Assembly (NCBI GenBank): GCA_964653285.1
Contig: CAZZEX010000003.1
Location: 1 to 64,000, forward strand
Direction: 5' to 3'
DNA length: 64,000 nucleotides
Source: CAZZEX01 sp964653285
Lineage (GTDB): Bacteria > Chloroflexota > Anaerolineae > B4-G1
The notes beneath the pieces were generated by a model. That model was not told the DNA's origin, did no database searches, and saw nothing but the letters and a program-made list of their open reading frames with translations. Made by a program: the position numbers and the translations under genes. The number at the start of each line of letters is the position of its first letter. Within the stretch, counting starts at the first letter, position 1. Shown piece after piece: positions 18,711 to 26,404 of the stretch.

Positions 18711-19475
18711 ATGCTACTCGCCATAGACATCGGCAACACCAACATCACCTTCGGGCTGTACGAAGGAGAGACACTGAAGCCGCACTGGCGCATCCGCACA
18801 ATTCACGAGAAAATGCCCGACGAGTACGGCATCCTGCTGGACCAACTGTTCCGCCACCGGGGCTATCGGCCCGAGCAGGTGACCGACATCGCCATCGCCA
18901 GCGTCGTGCCGCCGCTGACTCCAGTCTTCGTGCAGGCCTGCCAGGACTACCTGGGGCAGACGCCGCTGGTGGTGGACACGGGGGTGCGGACCGGCGTGCG
19001 CATCCGCTACGACAACCCACGGGAGGTGGGAGCCGACCGGGTGGTGGACGCCGCCGCCGTGCGGGCTCTCTACGGCGTGCCGGCCTGCGTGGTGGATTTC
19101 GGCACTGCCACTACCTTCGATGCTGTGTCGGCGGAGGGGGACTATCTGGGCGGGGCCATCGCCCCCGGCATCGGCATCGCCGCCCAGGCCCTCTTCGAGC
19201 GCACCGCCAAACTGCCCCGAGTGGAACTGGCCCGCCCGCCGTCGGCTATCGGGCGCAATACCGCCCACAGCATCCAATCCGGCCTACTCTTTGGCTACGT
19301 CGGTCTGGTAGAGGGAATGGTGGCCCGCTTCAAGGCCGAGTTGGGGCCCCAGACCCGCATCGTCGCCACGGGGGGCCTGGCGGAGATCATCGCCCGCGAG
19401 ACGGAGGTCATAGACGTGGTGGACCCGTGGCTGACGTTGCACGGCCTGCGCATCATCTACGAACTGAACCGGTAG
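18711..19475 (+). CDS. coaX: Type III pantothenate kinase
   Basis: Catalyses the first step of CoA synthesis, pantothenate phosphorylation. ASKHA fold with LLAIDIGNTNITFGLYEG at the N-terminus, GADRVVDAAAVRALYG and DFGTATTFDAVS in the middle, and GGAIAPGIGIAAQALFERTAKLP. The C-terminal ATGGLAEIIA is also conserved. AAGGAGA precedes ATG 18711 and the 254-aa length is normal. coaBC follows about 1.2 kb later, beyond a toxin-antitoxin-like pair. Confidence 0.95.
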   Translation: MLLAIDIGNTNITFGLYEGETLKPHWRIRTIHEKMPDEYGILLDQLFRHRGYRPEQVTDIAIASVVPPLTPVFVQACQDYLGQTPLVVDTGVRTGVRIRYDNPREVGADRVVDAAAVRALYGVPACVVDFGTATTFDAVSAEGDYLGGAIAPGIGIAAQALFERTAKLPRVELARPPSAIGRNTAHSIQSGLLFGYVGLVEGMVARFKAELGPQTRIVATGGLAEIIARETEVIDVVDPWLTLHGLRIIYELNR

Positions 19476-19491
19476 GAGTGGGAAACTCTAC

Positions 19492-19526
19492 TTGCACCTT
19501 TCAGGGCTATGTGCTATAATTAGCAC
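19492..19526 (+). promoter_or_regulatory. Promoter with a palindromic operator over the -10 box
   Basis: TTGCAC, 17 bases, perfect TATAAT. The -10 lies inside the perfect palindrome GTGCTATAATTAGCAC (19511-19526, arms of six). Such placement is expected for negative autoregulation by the helix-turn-helix protein encoded next. Confidence 0.75.
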
Positions 19527-19554
19527 ACAGAGAGGTGAAAACGAGGTAAGAACC

Positions 19555-20181
19555 ATGCGCTATACCCACCCACTGGACGACCTGCTCAGCAGCCAGGCCC
19601 GGCTGAGAATCCTGCGCTATCTCTGCACCGTCGAAGGCGAGCATACCGGGCGGGAGATCGCCCGCGCCATCGGGATGGGGGAGACGCCCACTCACCGGGC
19701 CTTGAAAGAGTTAGCCGACACGCTGATCGTGCTCTATCGCGTGGCCGGACGTGCCCACTACTACCGCCTGAACGAGCACCACGCCCTGATAGAACGGGTA
19801 CTGCGTCCCCTGTTCGCGGCAGAGAAGGCTCAACGGGATGCCGCCGTTGCCGAACTGCTGGCCGGGATGGACGTTCCCCTGGATGCGGCGCTGATCTACG
19901 GCAGCGTGGCACGGGAGGAGGATACCTGGCGCTCCGACCTGGACATCCTCTTGGTGACACCCACGGCCGACGACGCTTGCCGGGCCGCCGAATGCCTGTG
20001 GCAGCGCGATGCGGACATGCTCAGGCACTACGGGGTGATCTCGGTTCAGGCTCTATCCAGGGGCGAACTGGCCGCCAGGGTACAGCGCGGCGAGAAGTGG
20101 CTAGTGGAGGCCCTACGGGACGGCGTAGTTGTCAGAGGCACGTTCCCCCGGCGCCTGTTGCGTGGGCAGGCGCCGGCCTGA
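19555..20181 (+). CDS. Winged-helix/MNT-nucleotidyltransferase fusion, likely antitoxin
   Basis: Residues 1-80 are a winged helix (SQARLRILRYLCTVEG, GREIARAIGMGETPTHRALKEL). Residues about 100-190 are a minimal nucleotidyltransferase with the active-site pattern YGSVAREEDTWRSDLDILLV (GS...DxD). MNT proteins of HEPN/MNT systems neutralise the toxin, in studied cases by AMPylation. The 208-aa protein is followed 23 bases later by a HEPN-like gene. ATG 19555 with GAGGT upstream. Confidence 0.78.
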   Translation: MRYTHPLDDLLSSQARLRILRYLCTVEGEHTGREIARAIGMGETPTHRALKELADTLIVLYRVAGRAHYYRLNEHHALIERVLRPLFAAEKAQRDAAVAELLAGMDVPLDAALIYGSVAREEDTWRSDLDILLVTPTADDACRAAECLWQRDADMLRHYGVISVQALSRGELAARVQRGEKWLVEALRDGVVVRGTFPRRLLRGQAPA

Positions 20182-20204
20182 GCCCGTTGAAAGAATATGT
20201 CGTG

Positions 20205-20648
20205 ATGGTCAAGAAGGCCAGACGGCGCACTCGGCGCTCCGACACGGCGCGCATTCATGCGGTTGGGCCGGCCGCCTGGCGGAACTACCTGCGGCGTGCC
20301 CAACAGACCCGGCGGGCGATGCAACGTTCCGCCGCAGAGGAGGACTGGGCTGCCGTGGCCGCCATCGCCCCCACCTGCGCTATCGCTGCCGCCGACGCAG
20401 TGGTGGCGAGGATGGCCGGCGTGGTGGCCAGAGACGAAGATCACGCGGCTGTCGTAGAACTGCTACTGGCCCACGGTAGTGAACTGGAGGGGGTGCAGCG
20501 GGCGGCACAACATCTGCGCCGGCTGTTGGAGCGCAAGACCACAGCCCAGTACGGTGAGGAGCCCGTCACCGCCTCGATGGCACGGGATATGCTGACCCAT
20601 GCCGAGCGGTTGTTAGCCTGGGCAGAGAGGCAACTCGAAAATTCTTGA
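20205..20648 (+). CDS. HEPN-like domain protein, likely toxin of a HEPN/MNT pair
   Basis: A 147-aa mostly helical protein. The segment AWRNYLRRAQQTRRAM..., AIAAADAVVARMAGVV and RDEDHAAVVELL fits HEPN proteins that accompany MNT genes. RDEDH may be the RNase-type Arg...His motif, though the gap is one residue shorter than the usual R-x4-6-H. It follows the winged-helix/MNT gene and precedes coaBC by 10 bases. Start ATG 20205; nearby GTG and TTG codons are alternatives. No sequence search could be run, so the family call is by pattern. Confidence 0.6.
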   Translation: MVKKARRRTRRSDTARIHAVGPAAWRNYLRRAQQTRRAMQRSAAEEDWAAVAAIAPTCAIAAADAVVARMAGVVARDEDHAAVVELLLAHGSELEGVQRAAQHLRRLLERKTTAQYGEEPVTASMARDMLTHAERLLAWAERQLENS

Positions 20649-20658
20649 GGGTACGCGA

Positions 20659-21903
20659 ATGGAACCCGTCCCCCTACTCGAAGACAAGCGTATTATCCTG
20701 GGCATCACCGGCGGCATCGCCGCCTACAAGATCGGCACGCTGGCCAGCCACCTGACCCAGGCCGGGGCGCAGGTGGACGTGGTGATGACGGAACCGGCGA
20801 CCCGCTTCGTCGCGCCACTGACCTTCGGGGCGCTGACCGGCCGGCCCGCCTACACCGACATGTGGCGCACGTCCAGTGAGGGGTTGCCCACCCACATCGC
20901 CCACGTGGGGCTGGCCCACGCCGCCGACCTGCTGGTCATTGCCCCAGCCACCGCCAACACGCTGGCGAAACTGGCGACGGGCCTGGCTGACAATATCCTC
21001 ACCACTCTGGCGCTGGCTGCCTCCTGCCCGATGCTGGCGGCCCCGGCGATGGACGCCGGAATGTGGACCCACCCGGCCACCCAGGCCAATGTCACCACGC
21101 TGCGGGAGCGGGGAGTCCACTTCGCTGGCCCGGTCCGCGGGCGAATGGCCTCCGGCCTGGAAGGAGAGGGCCGCATGATGGAGCCCGACGAAATCCTGGG
21201 CCACATCCGCCTGGTGCTGGGACGGGATGGCCCCCTGGCCGGACGGCGGGTCGTCGTCACAGCCGGCCCCACTCGCGAGCCGCTCGACCCGGTTCGCTTC
21301 CTCAGCAATCCCTCCTCCGGCCAACAAGGCTTCGCCCTGGCCCAGGCGGCGCTGGACCGGGGAGCGGCAGTCACGCTCATCACCGGCCCCACACACCTGC
21401 CTACGCCGGTGGGGGCGGAACGGGTGGACGTCACCACCGCCCAGGAGATGCACGATGGTGTGATCTCCGCCGTGAGACAAGCCGATGCGCTGCTGATGGC
21501 GGCCGCCGTGGCCGACTACCGCCCGGTCACCGCCGCTCCGCAGAAGATCAAGAAGGAAGAGGGAGATCTGAACCTGCACATGGTTCGCACGCCGGACGTC
21601 CTCTCCGCCGTCGCCGTCCAGTGGACAGAGACCGGCTTCCCCCGCGTCGTGGTCGGCTTCGCCGCCGAAAGCGAGGCCCTGGTGGAGAACGCCCGCGCCA
21701 AGTTGGCGGCCAAGAACCTGGACCTCATCGTCGCCAACGACATTACTGCGCCGGATGCGGGCTTTGGTGCGGAGAACAACCGTGTAGTGCTGATCGGGCG
21801 GGACAGCAGCGTGGAGGAACTGCCGTTGATGAGCAAGGCCGCCGTCGCCGACGTCATCCTCGACCGCCTCCTACCCCTCCTGACCGACCAATCAACTGAC
21901 TAA
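20659..21903 (+). CDS. coaBC: Phosphopantothenoylcysteine synthetase/decarboxylase
   Basis: Bifunctional CoA-synthesis enzyme. The N-terminal CoaC half binds FMN (ILGITGGIAAYKIGTLASHL) and has the catalytic His in HIAHVGLA and the motif APAMDAGMW. The C-terminal CoaB half begins GRRVVVTAGPTREPLDPVRF and has AAAVADYRP and FAAES. The segment equivalent to the E. coli Cys158 loop reads MASGLEGEGRMMEP, with Ser where E. coli has Cys. I cannot tell whether this changes the mechanism. The 414-aa length is normal. Confidence 0.95.
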   Translation: MEPVPLLEDKRIILGITGGIAAYKIGTLASHLTQAGAQVDVVMTEPATRFVAPLTFGALTGRPAYTDMWRTSSEGLPTHIAHVGLAHAADLLVIAPATANTLAKLATGLADNILTTLALAASCPMLAAPAMDAGMWTHPATQANVTTLRERGVHFAGPVRGRMASGLEGEGRMMEPDEILGHIRLVLGRDGPLAGRRVVVTAGPTREPLDPVRFLSNPSSGQQGFALAQAALDRGAAVTLITGPTHLPTPVGAERVDVTTAQEMHDGVISAVRQADALLMAAAVADYRPVTAAPQKIKKEEGDLNLHMVRTPDVLSAVAVQWTETGFPRVVVGFAAESEALVENARAKLAAKNLDLIVANDITAPDAGFGAENNRVVLIGRDSSVEELPLMSKAAVADVILDRLLPLLTDQSTD

Positions 21904-21921
21904 CCAACCAGCAGGGGCCTC

Positions 21922-21949
21922 TTGACACTCCATTCAATGGGGGTACAAT
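21922..21949 (+). promoter_or_regulatory. Consensus promoter ending nine bases before an ATG
   Basis: TTGACA, 16 bases, TACAAT. The ATG at 21959 falls at or within a few bases of the expected transcription start, so the mRNA should be leaderless or nearly so. Confidence 0.65.
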
Positions 21950-21958
21950 AACCTTGCC

Positions 21959-23011
21959 ATGAATCCACAAGGCCGTGAGCCTTATCTTGCAGCCCCCCAA
22001 TGCATTGCGCCACGGTGGTGGCTGGCAGGTACATCACACCTCATCCGCCTCTTCCTCCTGCCGCTGCTGTTGGCTGCTTGCGCCCCCCCGTCCGCCACAC
22101 CCCAGCGGCTTCCCACCCGGGCCGCCACCCCCACCCCTACCCCCACTCCTTTCTCCATCGCTGCGCAGACCTACTACGAGGAAGGGATGGTCCACCAGGA
22201 AGCAGGCGACACCGAGGGCGCGCTGCAATCCTTTACCTGGGCTATCCAACGGGTGCCCGACTTCGCGCCAGCCTACGTCGCACGCGGCACCGTTCACCTG
22301 GCGCAGGGGAAACTCCATTCGGCGCTGACCGACGCCGATGCTGCGCTGGAGGCCGACCCTGCCGACGCCGCCGCCTATGCGCTGCGTGGCGAGACGCTAC
22401 GCCTGCTGGGCCGTGCCCACCAGGCATTGGAAGCCTTCGACCAGGCCCTGGCCCTGGACACTGACCTGAAGCCAGAGACCTTTCGCTCCCGTTGGCTGGC
22501 TGCCCGCGCGACCCACAATGCCGGCCGTCTGCTGAGGCTGAGCGATGAGTACGCCGCCGCCCACCCCGACGATCCCCTGCACCACTACTATCGTGGCTGG
22601 GGACTCATCGAATTGGACAAGCCCCGCCTCGCCATCAGGGTACTGGTCGAGGGGATCAAGGCCACTCCCGAGCCGCCAGCCCTGCTTTGGTTCGCGCTAG
22701 GTTGGGCCTACGTGGCGGATCGCTCCTGGCAGGAGGCAGTCACTTCTTTCGAGGCCACCCGCGCGCTGGTGCAGGCTGGCGACACCAGCCTAATCGTCCA
22801 CTCCGACCAGCCCATCGCCGACCTCTTCGGTGCGCTCGGGCAGGCCTACCTGGGTGCCGGACGCTGCGTGGACGCTGAGATGATGCTAGAATACGCCATT
22901 GACGTCGGCGCTCCGGCCTCGGAATACGCCTCCGCGTTGAAGGAGGCGCGTCTCTGCCAGACCCCCGCCCCCACAGCCACGCCCTACCCTACCACGACTC
23001 CGTTCAAATAG
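21959..23011 (+). CDS. TPR-repeat lipoprotein
   Basis: Signal peptide with a lipobox (LLPLLLAAC) and a Pro/Thr-rich linker, followed by about five tetratricopeptide repeats (EEGMVHQEAGDTEGALQSFT, AYVARGTVHLAQGKLHSALT, AYALRGETLRLLGRAHQALE). Probably an envelope scaffold protein, with no catalytic motif. A long n-region of about 25 residues precedes the hydrophobic segment, and no later start codon fits. The consensus promoter abuts the ATG and no Shine-Dalgarno is visible. Confidence 0.82.
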   Translation: MNPQGREPYLAAPQCIAPRWWLAGTSHLIRLFLLPLLLAACAPPSATPQRLPTRAATPTPTPTPFSIAAQTYYEEGMVHQEAGDTEGALQSFTWAIQRVPDFAPAYVARGTVHLAQGKLHSALTDADAALEADPADAAAYALRGETLRLLGRAHQALEAFDQALALDTDLKPETFRSRWLAARATHNAGRLLRLSDEYAAAHPDDPLHHYYRGWGLIELDKPRLAIRVLVEGIKATPEPPALLWFALGWAYVADRSWQEAVTSFEATRALVQAGDTSLIVHSDQPIADLFGALGQAYLGAGRCVDAEMMLEYAIDVGAPASEYASALKEARLCQTPAPTATPYPTTTPFK

Positions 23012-23071
23012 CGAGAAGCACCGTCAGCACCGGGCCAATGACGAGCCAATAACCTGAAACTCCGCGCCACA

Positions 23072-23099
23072 TTGACGCTATCTTCACTTGTGCTATACT
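23072..23099 (+). promoter_or_regulatory. Promoter for the Trm112-like gene
   Basis: TTGACG, 16 bases, TATACT; AAGGAGA and ATG 23134 follow. Confidence 0.6.
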
Positions 23100-23133
23100 A
23101 TGCCAGCAAAATTCATCCAAGGAGACCGATACG

Positions 23134-23379
23134 ATGGTAGACGAAGACCTGCTGAAGATCCTGCGCTGCCCCTATTGCGTCAGCGGCGAGACCCGCAAGC
23201 CTGGCGACGACCCCGGCCAACTGAAACTGGCCCATGACTGCTGGCTCGTGTGCCAGGAGCCCGATTGCGGCCGCAAGTACCCCATCCGCGATGACATCCC
23301 GGTGATGCTCATCGAAGAGGGGGATAAATGGATCAGCGTGGCCGTCGAGGATCTGCCGGTTCCGCCGCCAGCCGGGTAG
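23134..23379 (+). CDS. Trm112-like zinc-ribbon protein
   Basis: An 81-aa protein with CPYC near the N-terminus and a second Cys pair in CQEPDCGRKYPIRDDIPVML, the pattern of Trm112/UPF0434 proteins. These often act as small partners of methyltransferases. Ribosome-binding site AAGGAGA. It begins a four-gene run with overlaps or gaps of a few bases. Confidence 0.85.
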   Translation: MVDEDLLKILRCPYCVSGETRKPGDDPGQLKLAHDCWLVCQEPDCGRKYPIRDDIPVMLIEEGDKWISVAVEDLPVPPPAG

Positions 23380-23383
23380 CCCC

Positions 23384-23614
23384 ATGCTCCAGTGGCGGGT
23401 GATCCTGCTGGCAGCACTGGCCATGCTGCTGCTGTTGGGCGGGCTATTCGCTCTGATCCTGCCCGACCCTTACGAGGGTCCGGTGCTCTATCACTTCGAC
23501 GAGCAACACGCCATCCGCGCCATGGACGCCCTGGGAATAGTGCTGCTGGCCCTGGGATGTGCCATGTCCTGGAGCGCCGGGGCCTTATGGCAGCGCCGGA
23601 TGTATGCTTCCTGA
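23384..23614 (+). CDS. Small membrane protein, two predicted helices
   Basis: A 76-aa protein with hydrophobic segments VILLAALAMLLLLGGLFALIL and ALGIVLLALGCAMSWSAGAL and a short polar loop between them. No family recognised. It starts four bases after the Trm112-like stop and overlaps the next gene by 11 bases, so it is likely a real member of the operon. Confidence 0.6.
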   Translation: MLQWRVILLAALAMLLLLGGLFALILPDPYEGPVLYHFDEQHAIRAMDALGIVLLALGCAMSWSAGALWQRRMYAS

Positions 23615-24044
23615 CCAGCCTGGGACTTATGTGCTGATTTTGAGGCTGCCACGTCCCGCGACCATCGGCGTCGGGCGATTGGGCCACTTCCAATTCCCGG
23701 CTGGCTGGTATGCCTACGCTGGCAGCGCCCACGGGCCAGGCGGACTGGTTGCCCGAATTTCCCGGCACTTGTGCCCATCCAAACCCCTGCACTGGCACGT
23801 GGATTATCTGCGGGCTTATGCCCGGCCTGTTGAAATCTGGTACGCAATCGGGACCCGGAAGCGGGAATGCGCCTGGGCCCAGGCGCTGTTCGGACTCCCC
23901 GGTGCTTCCCTCCCTGTACCCCGCTTCGGCGCTTCCGACTGCCAATGCCTGGCCCACCTAATTCACTTCGCCGCGCCACCGGACCTGGCGACCTTCGTCC
24001 GCGTCGTGGGCGAACCCATATCGCAGGAGAAGCTGAATGCCTGA
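23604..24044 (+). CDS. DUF123 / GIY-YIG-like protein
   Basis: A 146-aa protein with GTYVLILRLPRPATIGVGRL, GWYAYAGSAHGPGGLVARISRH and HWHVDYLRAYA. This is the pattern of the DUF123 family, related to Uri/GIY-YIG nucleases. Cys and His residues near the C-terminus (GASDCQCLAHL) are conserved in the family. Nuclease activity is not proven for it. It overlaps both neighbours. Confidence 0.8.
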   Translation: MLPDQPGTYVLILRLPRPATIGVGRLGHFQFPAGWYAYAGSAHGPGGLVARISRHLCPSKPLHWHVDYLRAYARPVEIWYAIGTRKRECAWAQALFGLPGASLPVPRFGASDCQCLAHLIHFAAPPDLATFVRVVGEPISQEKLNA

Positions 24045-24642
24045 TGCGCTCAAGGTGTTTCTGGACAGTATCGCCGCTGGCGACGACGCCCGCACCGAGG
24101 AAGCCGTGCTGGCGCTGGGGCACAGTTCGGCTGAGAACTCACGGCGCAGCCTTGATGACGCAGTGCTGCCCCCGTTGCGCGACCTGCTGGTCGACGCCGA
24201 CCCCGACCGCCGCTGGTGGGCTGCCCGCGCCCTGGCCGCCGTTGGCACCCAGGCTGCACGGGATTTGCTCATCACCGCACTGGCCGACCCCGATCCCGAC
24301 GTACGTGCCTGTGCCGTGCAGGGGCTGGGAGAACTGCACGCTGAGGACGCCGTGGCGGGGCTGGTGCGCTGCCTGGCCGATCCCAGCCCTTTCGTTTCCC
24401 GCATCGCCGCCGATAGCCTGGCTCACATCGGCCCACCCGCCGTCCCGGCCCTCATTGCTGCGCTGCAGGAGGGAGAGGTCCTTACCCGGGCGGGGGCAGC
24501 CCGCGCCCTGAGCATCATTCAGCCCGAAGAAGCCATCCCCGCCCTCTGTGCCGCCCTCAATGATCCGAGCGCCATCGTCACCTATCACGCGGAGGAAGCG
24601 CTAGAGCGGATGAAAGTGGGGCTGGTGCTCTTCCGCCCCTGA
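24037..24642 (+). CDS. HEAT-repeat protein
   Basis: A 201-aa helical protein made of about five HEAT/PBS-lyase-type repeats (DRRWWAARALAAVGTQAARD, DVRACAVQGLGELHAEDAV, FVSRIAADSLAHIGPPAVPA). Likely a protein-binding scaffold. No lyase partner nearby. It overlaps the DUF123 gene by eight bases and is the last of the run. The stretch to galK (24643-24768) shows no gene. Confidence 0.82.
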   Translation: MPDALKVFLDSIAAGDDARTEEAVLALGHSSAENSRRSLDDAVLPPLRDLLVDADPDRRWWAARALAAVGTQAARDLLITALADPDPDVRACAVQGLGELHAEDAVAGLVRCLADPSPFVSRIAADSLAHIGPPAVPALIAALQEGEVLTRAGAARALSIIQPEEAIPALCAALNDPSAIVTYHAEEALERMKVGLVLFRP

Positions 24643-24768
24643 GCAGCAAGGGGTCCCGCCACCGTGCCGCTTTACCTCGCCCCGCGCATCCTCCTGGAGA
24701 CGTGCCGCACGGCGCGGGAGGTCCTTTCGCGGATTCAGGAGATGCTGCACCTTCTTTCAAGCATTTCC

Positions 24769-25938
24769 TCACAGGTCCCACCTCTCCACCACTTCCGCGC
24801 CATTCGTTGCCCTACAGACGTAGATGCTTGGTGCGATGCCCGTGGTTGCCTGGTAGCAGGTGGTGACGGCAGCGGCAAAGGCGCGGGCGGCGTCGGCGCG
24901 GACGAGGGCCACGGCACAGCCACCAAAACCAGCGCCAGTCATGCGGGCGCCGTAGCAGGTGTCTTCGCGACAGGCGCATGCCACCATACCGTTCAGTTCA
25001 TCGCTCGACACTTCGAAATCATCTCGCAGGCTGACGTGGCTACCGTTCATCAGTTGGCCCAGTGCGACGGCGTCACCCTGGCGCATAGCCCCCGCGGCCT
25101 GCAAGGTGCGGGTATTTTCTGTCACCACGTGGCGGGCACGGCGGCGAGTCAGGTCGTCCAGCCGGTCGGCCTGGGCCCGGAACTGGGCCACGCTGACGTC
25201 GCGTAGGACAGGGACGCCGAAGAAGCGTGCAGCGGCTTCACACTGGGCACGACGCTCGTTATAGGCCGAATCCACCAGTCCCCGCCGGGTGGCAGTGTCC
25301 AACACTGCGACAGCCGTGCCGGGCGGCAGGGGCACGGGCCGCGTCTCCAGCGAGCGGCAGTCAATCAGGAGGGCGTGGCCGGCCTTGCCCGCTGCTGAGA
25401 TCATCTGATCCATGATGCCACAGTTGACCCCCACCCACTCGTTCTCCGCGCGCTGCCCGATCTTCGCCATCGTCGTTGAGTTCCACGGCAAACTCGACGC
25501 CACGGCGAAGACCTGGGCTGTGGCCATTTCCAACGCGGCCGAAGAGGAGAGACCAGCGCCAATCGGCACATCGCCAGCGACGACGCCCTCCCAGCCCTGT
25601 AACGTGTAACCCGCCTCCTGCAAGGCCCAGGCAACTCCCTTCAGGTATTCTCCCCAGCCTGTCCTGCGATGGGCATGGAAACCCGCCTGTCCTGCGGCGG
25701 GTATGGAAACCTGTCCCACGCTCTCCAGCGAGAATTCCACTGTCTGATCAAAATCGAGAGAGTGGCATAAAATGCGCTGGTCGCTGCGGGGCCGCACCGC
25801 CATCCACACCGCGCGGTCAATCGCCATCGGCAGTACAAAACCATCGTTATAGTCGGTGTGTTCCCCGATCAGATTAACCCGCCCCGGCGCACGCACGACG
25901 AAGACGGGGGGGGCGCCGAAGCGGCGTTCAAATTCCAT
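24769..25938 (-). CDS. galK: Galactokinase
   Basis: Phosphorylates galactose with ATP, the first Leloir step. GHMP-kinase motifs: RVNLIGEHTDYNDGFVLPMA, GDVPIGAGLSSSAALEMA and GARMTGAGFGGCAVALV. ATG 25938 (MEFERRFG) gives 389 aa; an upstream in-frame ATG at 25989 adds non-conserved residues. A 28-bp tandem repeat encodes an extra VSIPAAGQAGFHAHRRTG stretch near residue 90, probably in a surface loop. Third gene of the GH4-galT-galK operon, 54 bases after the galT remnant. Confidence 0.92.
   Translation of the reverse strand: MEFERRFGAPPVFVVRAPGRVNLIGEHTDYNDGFVLPMAIDRAVWMAVRPRSDQRILCHSLDFDQTVEFSLESVGQVSIPAAGQAGFHAHRRTGWGEYLKGVAWALQEAGYTLQGWEGVVAGDVPIGAGLSSSAALEMATAQVFAVASSLPWNSTTMAKIGQRAENEWVGVNCGIMDQMISAAGKAGHALLIDCRSLETRPVPLPPGTAVAVLDTATRRGLVDSAYNERRAQCEAAARFFGVPVLRDVSVAQFRAQADRLDDLTRRRARHVVTENTRTLQAAGAMRQGDAVALGQLMNGSHVSLRDDFEVSSDELNGMVACACREDTCYGARMTGAGFGGCAVALVRADAARAFAAAVTTCYQATTGIAPSIYVCRATNGAEVVERWDL
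25657..25712 (-). repeat. Two 28-bp tandem repeats inside galK
   Basis: GCCTGTCCTGCG followed by (A/G)(T/C)GGG(C/T)ATGGAAACC occurs at 25657 and 25685 with four differences. The pair stays in frame with galK and looks like an inserted repeat unit rather than conserved enzyme sequence. Confidence 0.65.
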
Positions 25939-25992
25939 TGGGACCTGATTTTTTCCGCCAGACCTGGTTTCTCTTGACTCGCGCCTCACGTT

Positions 25993-26404
25993 TCACGTCT
26001 CCCGCTTCGCTTTGTAATGAGTTTCCGACAACGCCCGCAGCCGTTCTGCTGCCCGCTCCGCCGTCAGGTCACGCTGGGCCTCGGCGAGCATCTCGTAGCC
26101 GACCATGAACTTTTTCACGGTGGCAGAGCGCAGCAGTGGCGGGTAGAAGTGGGCGTGAAGTTGCCAGTGCGGGTAATCGTCGCCAGTGTCCCCTGAACCC
26201 GTCGCAGGGCCGGTCGGCGTGCCGTGCCAGCCCATGGAGCAGGGGAACGAGACCTCGAAGAGGTTGTCATATTTGGTTAGCAACCGCTTGATAATCTGCG
26301 CCAGTCCATCCCGCTCGCGATCGCTCAGATCAGGCAAGCGCAACACGTGGCAGCGGGGCAGGAGCAGCGTCTCGAAGGACCAAGCGCAATCAACGATAGG
26401 CTGG
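25993..26404 (-). pseudogene. galT: 3' half of galactose-1-phosphate uridylyltransferase
   Basis: The frame reads SFETLLLPRCHVLRLPDLSD, then LTKYDNLFEVSFPCSMGWHG and HWQLHAHFYPPLLRSATVKK, which is the C-terminal half of GalT. The N-terminal half with the catalytic HxH site, about 200 residues, is absent. The homology starts within a few codons of the end of the GH4 gene, so a deletion joined the two. An out-of-frame ATG inside GH4 could start it, but the product could not be a working enzyme. Confidence 0.8.
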
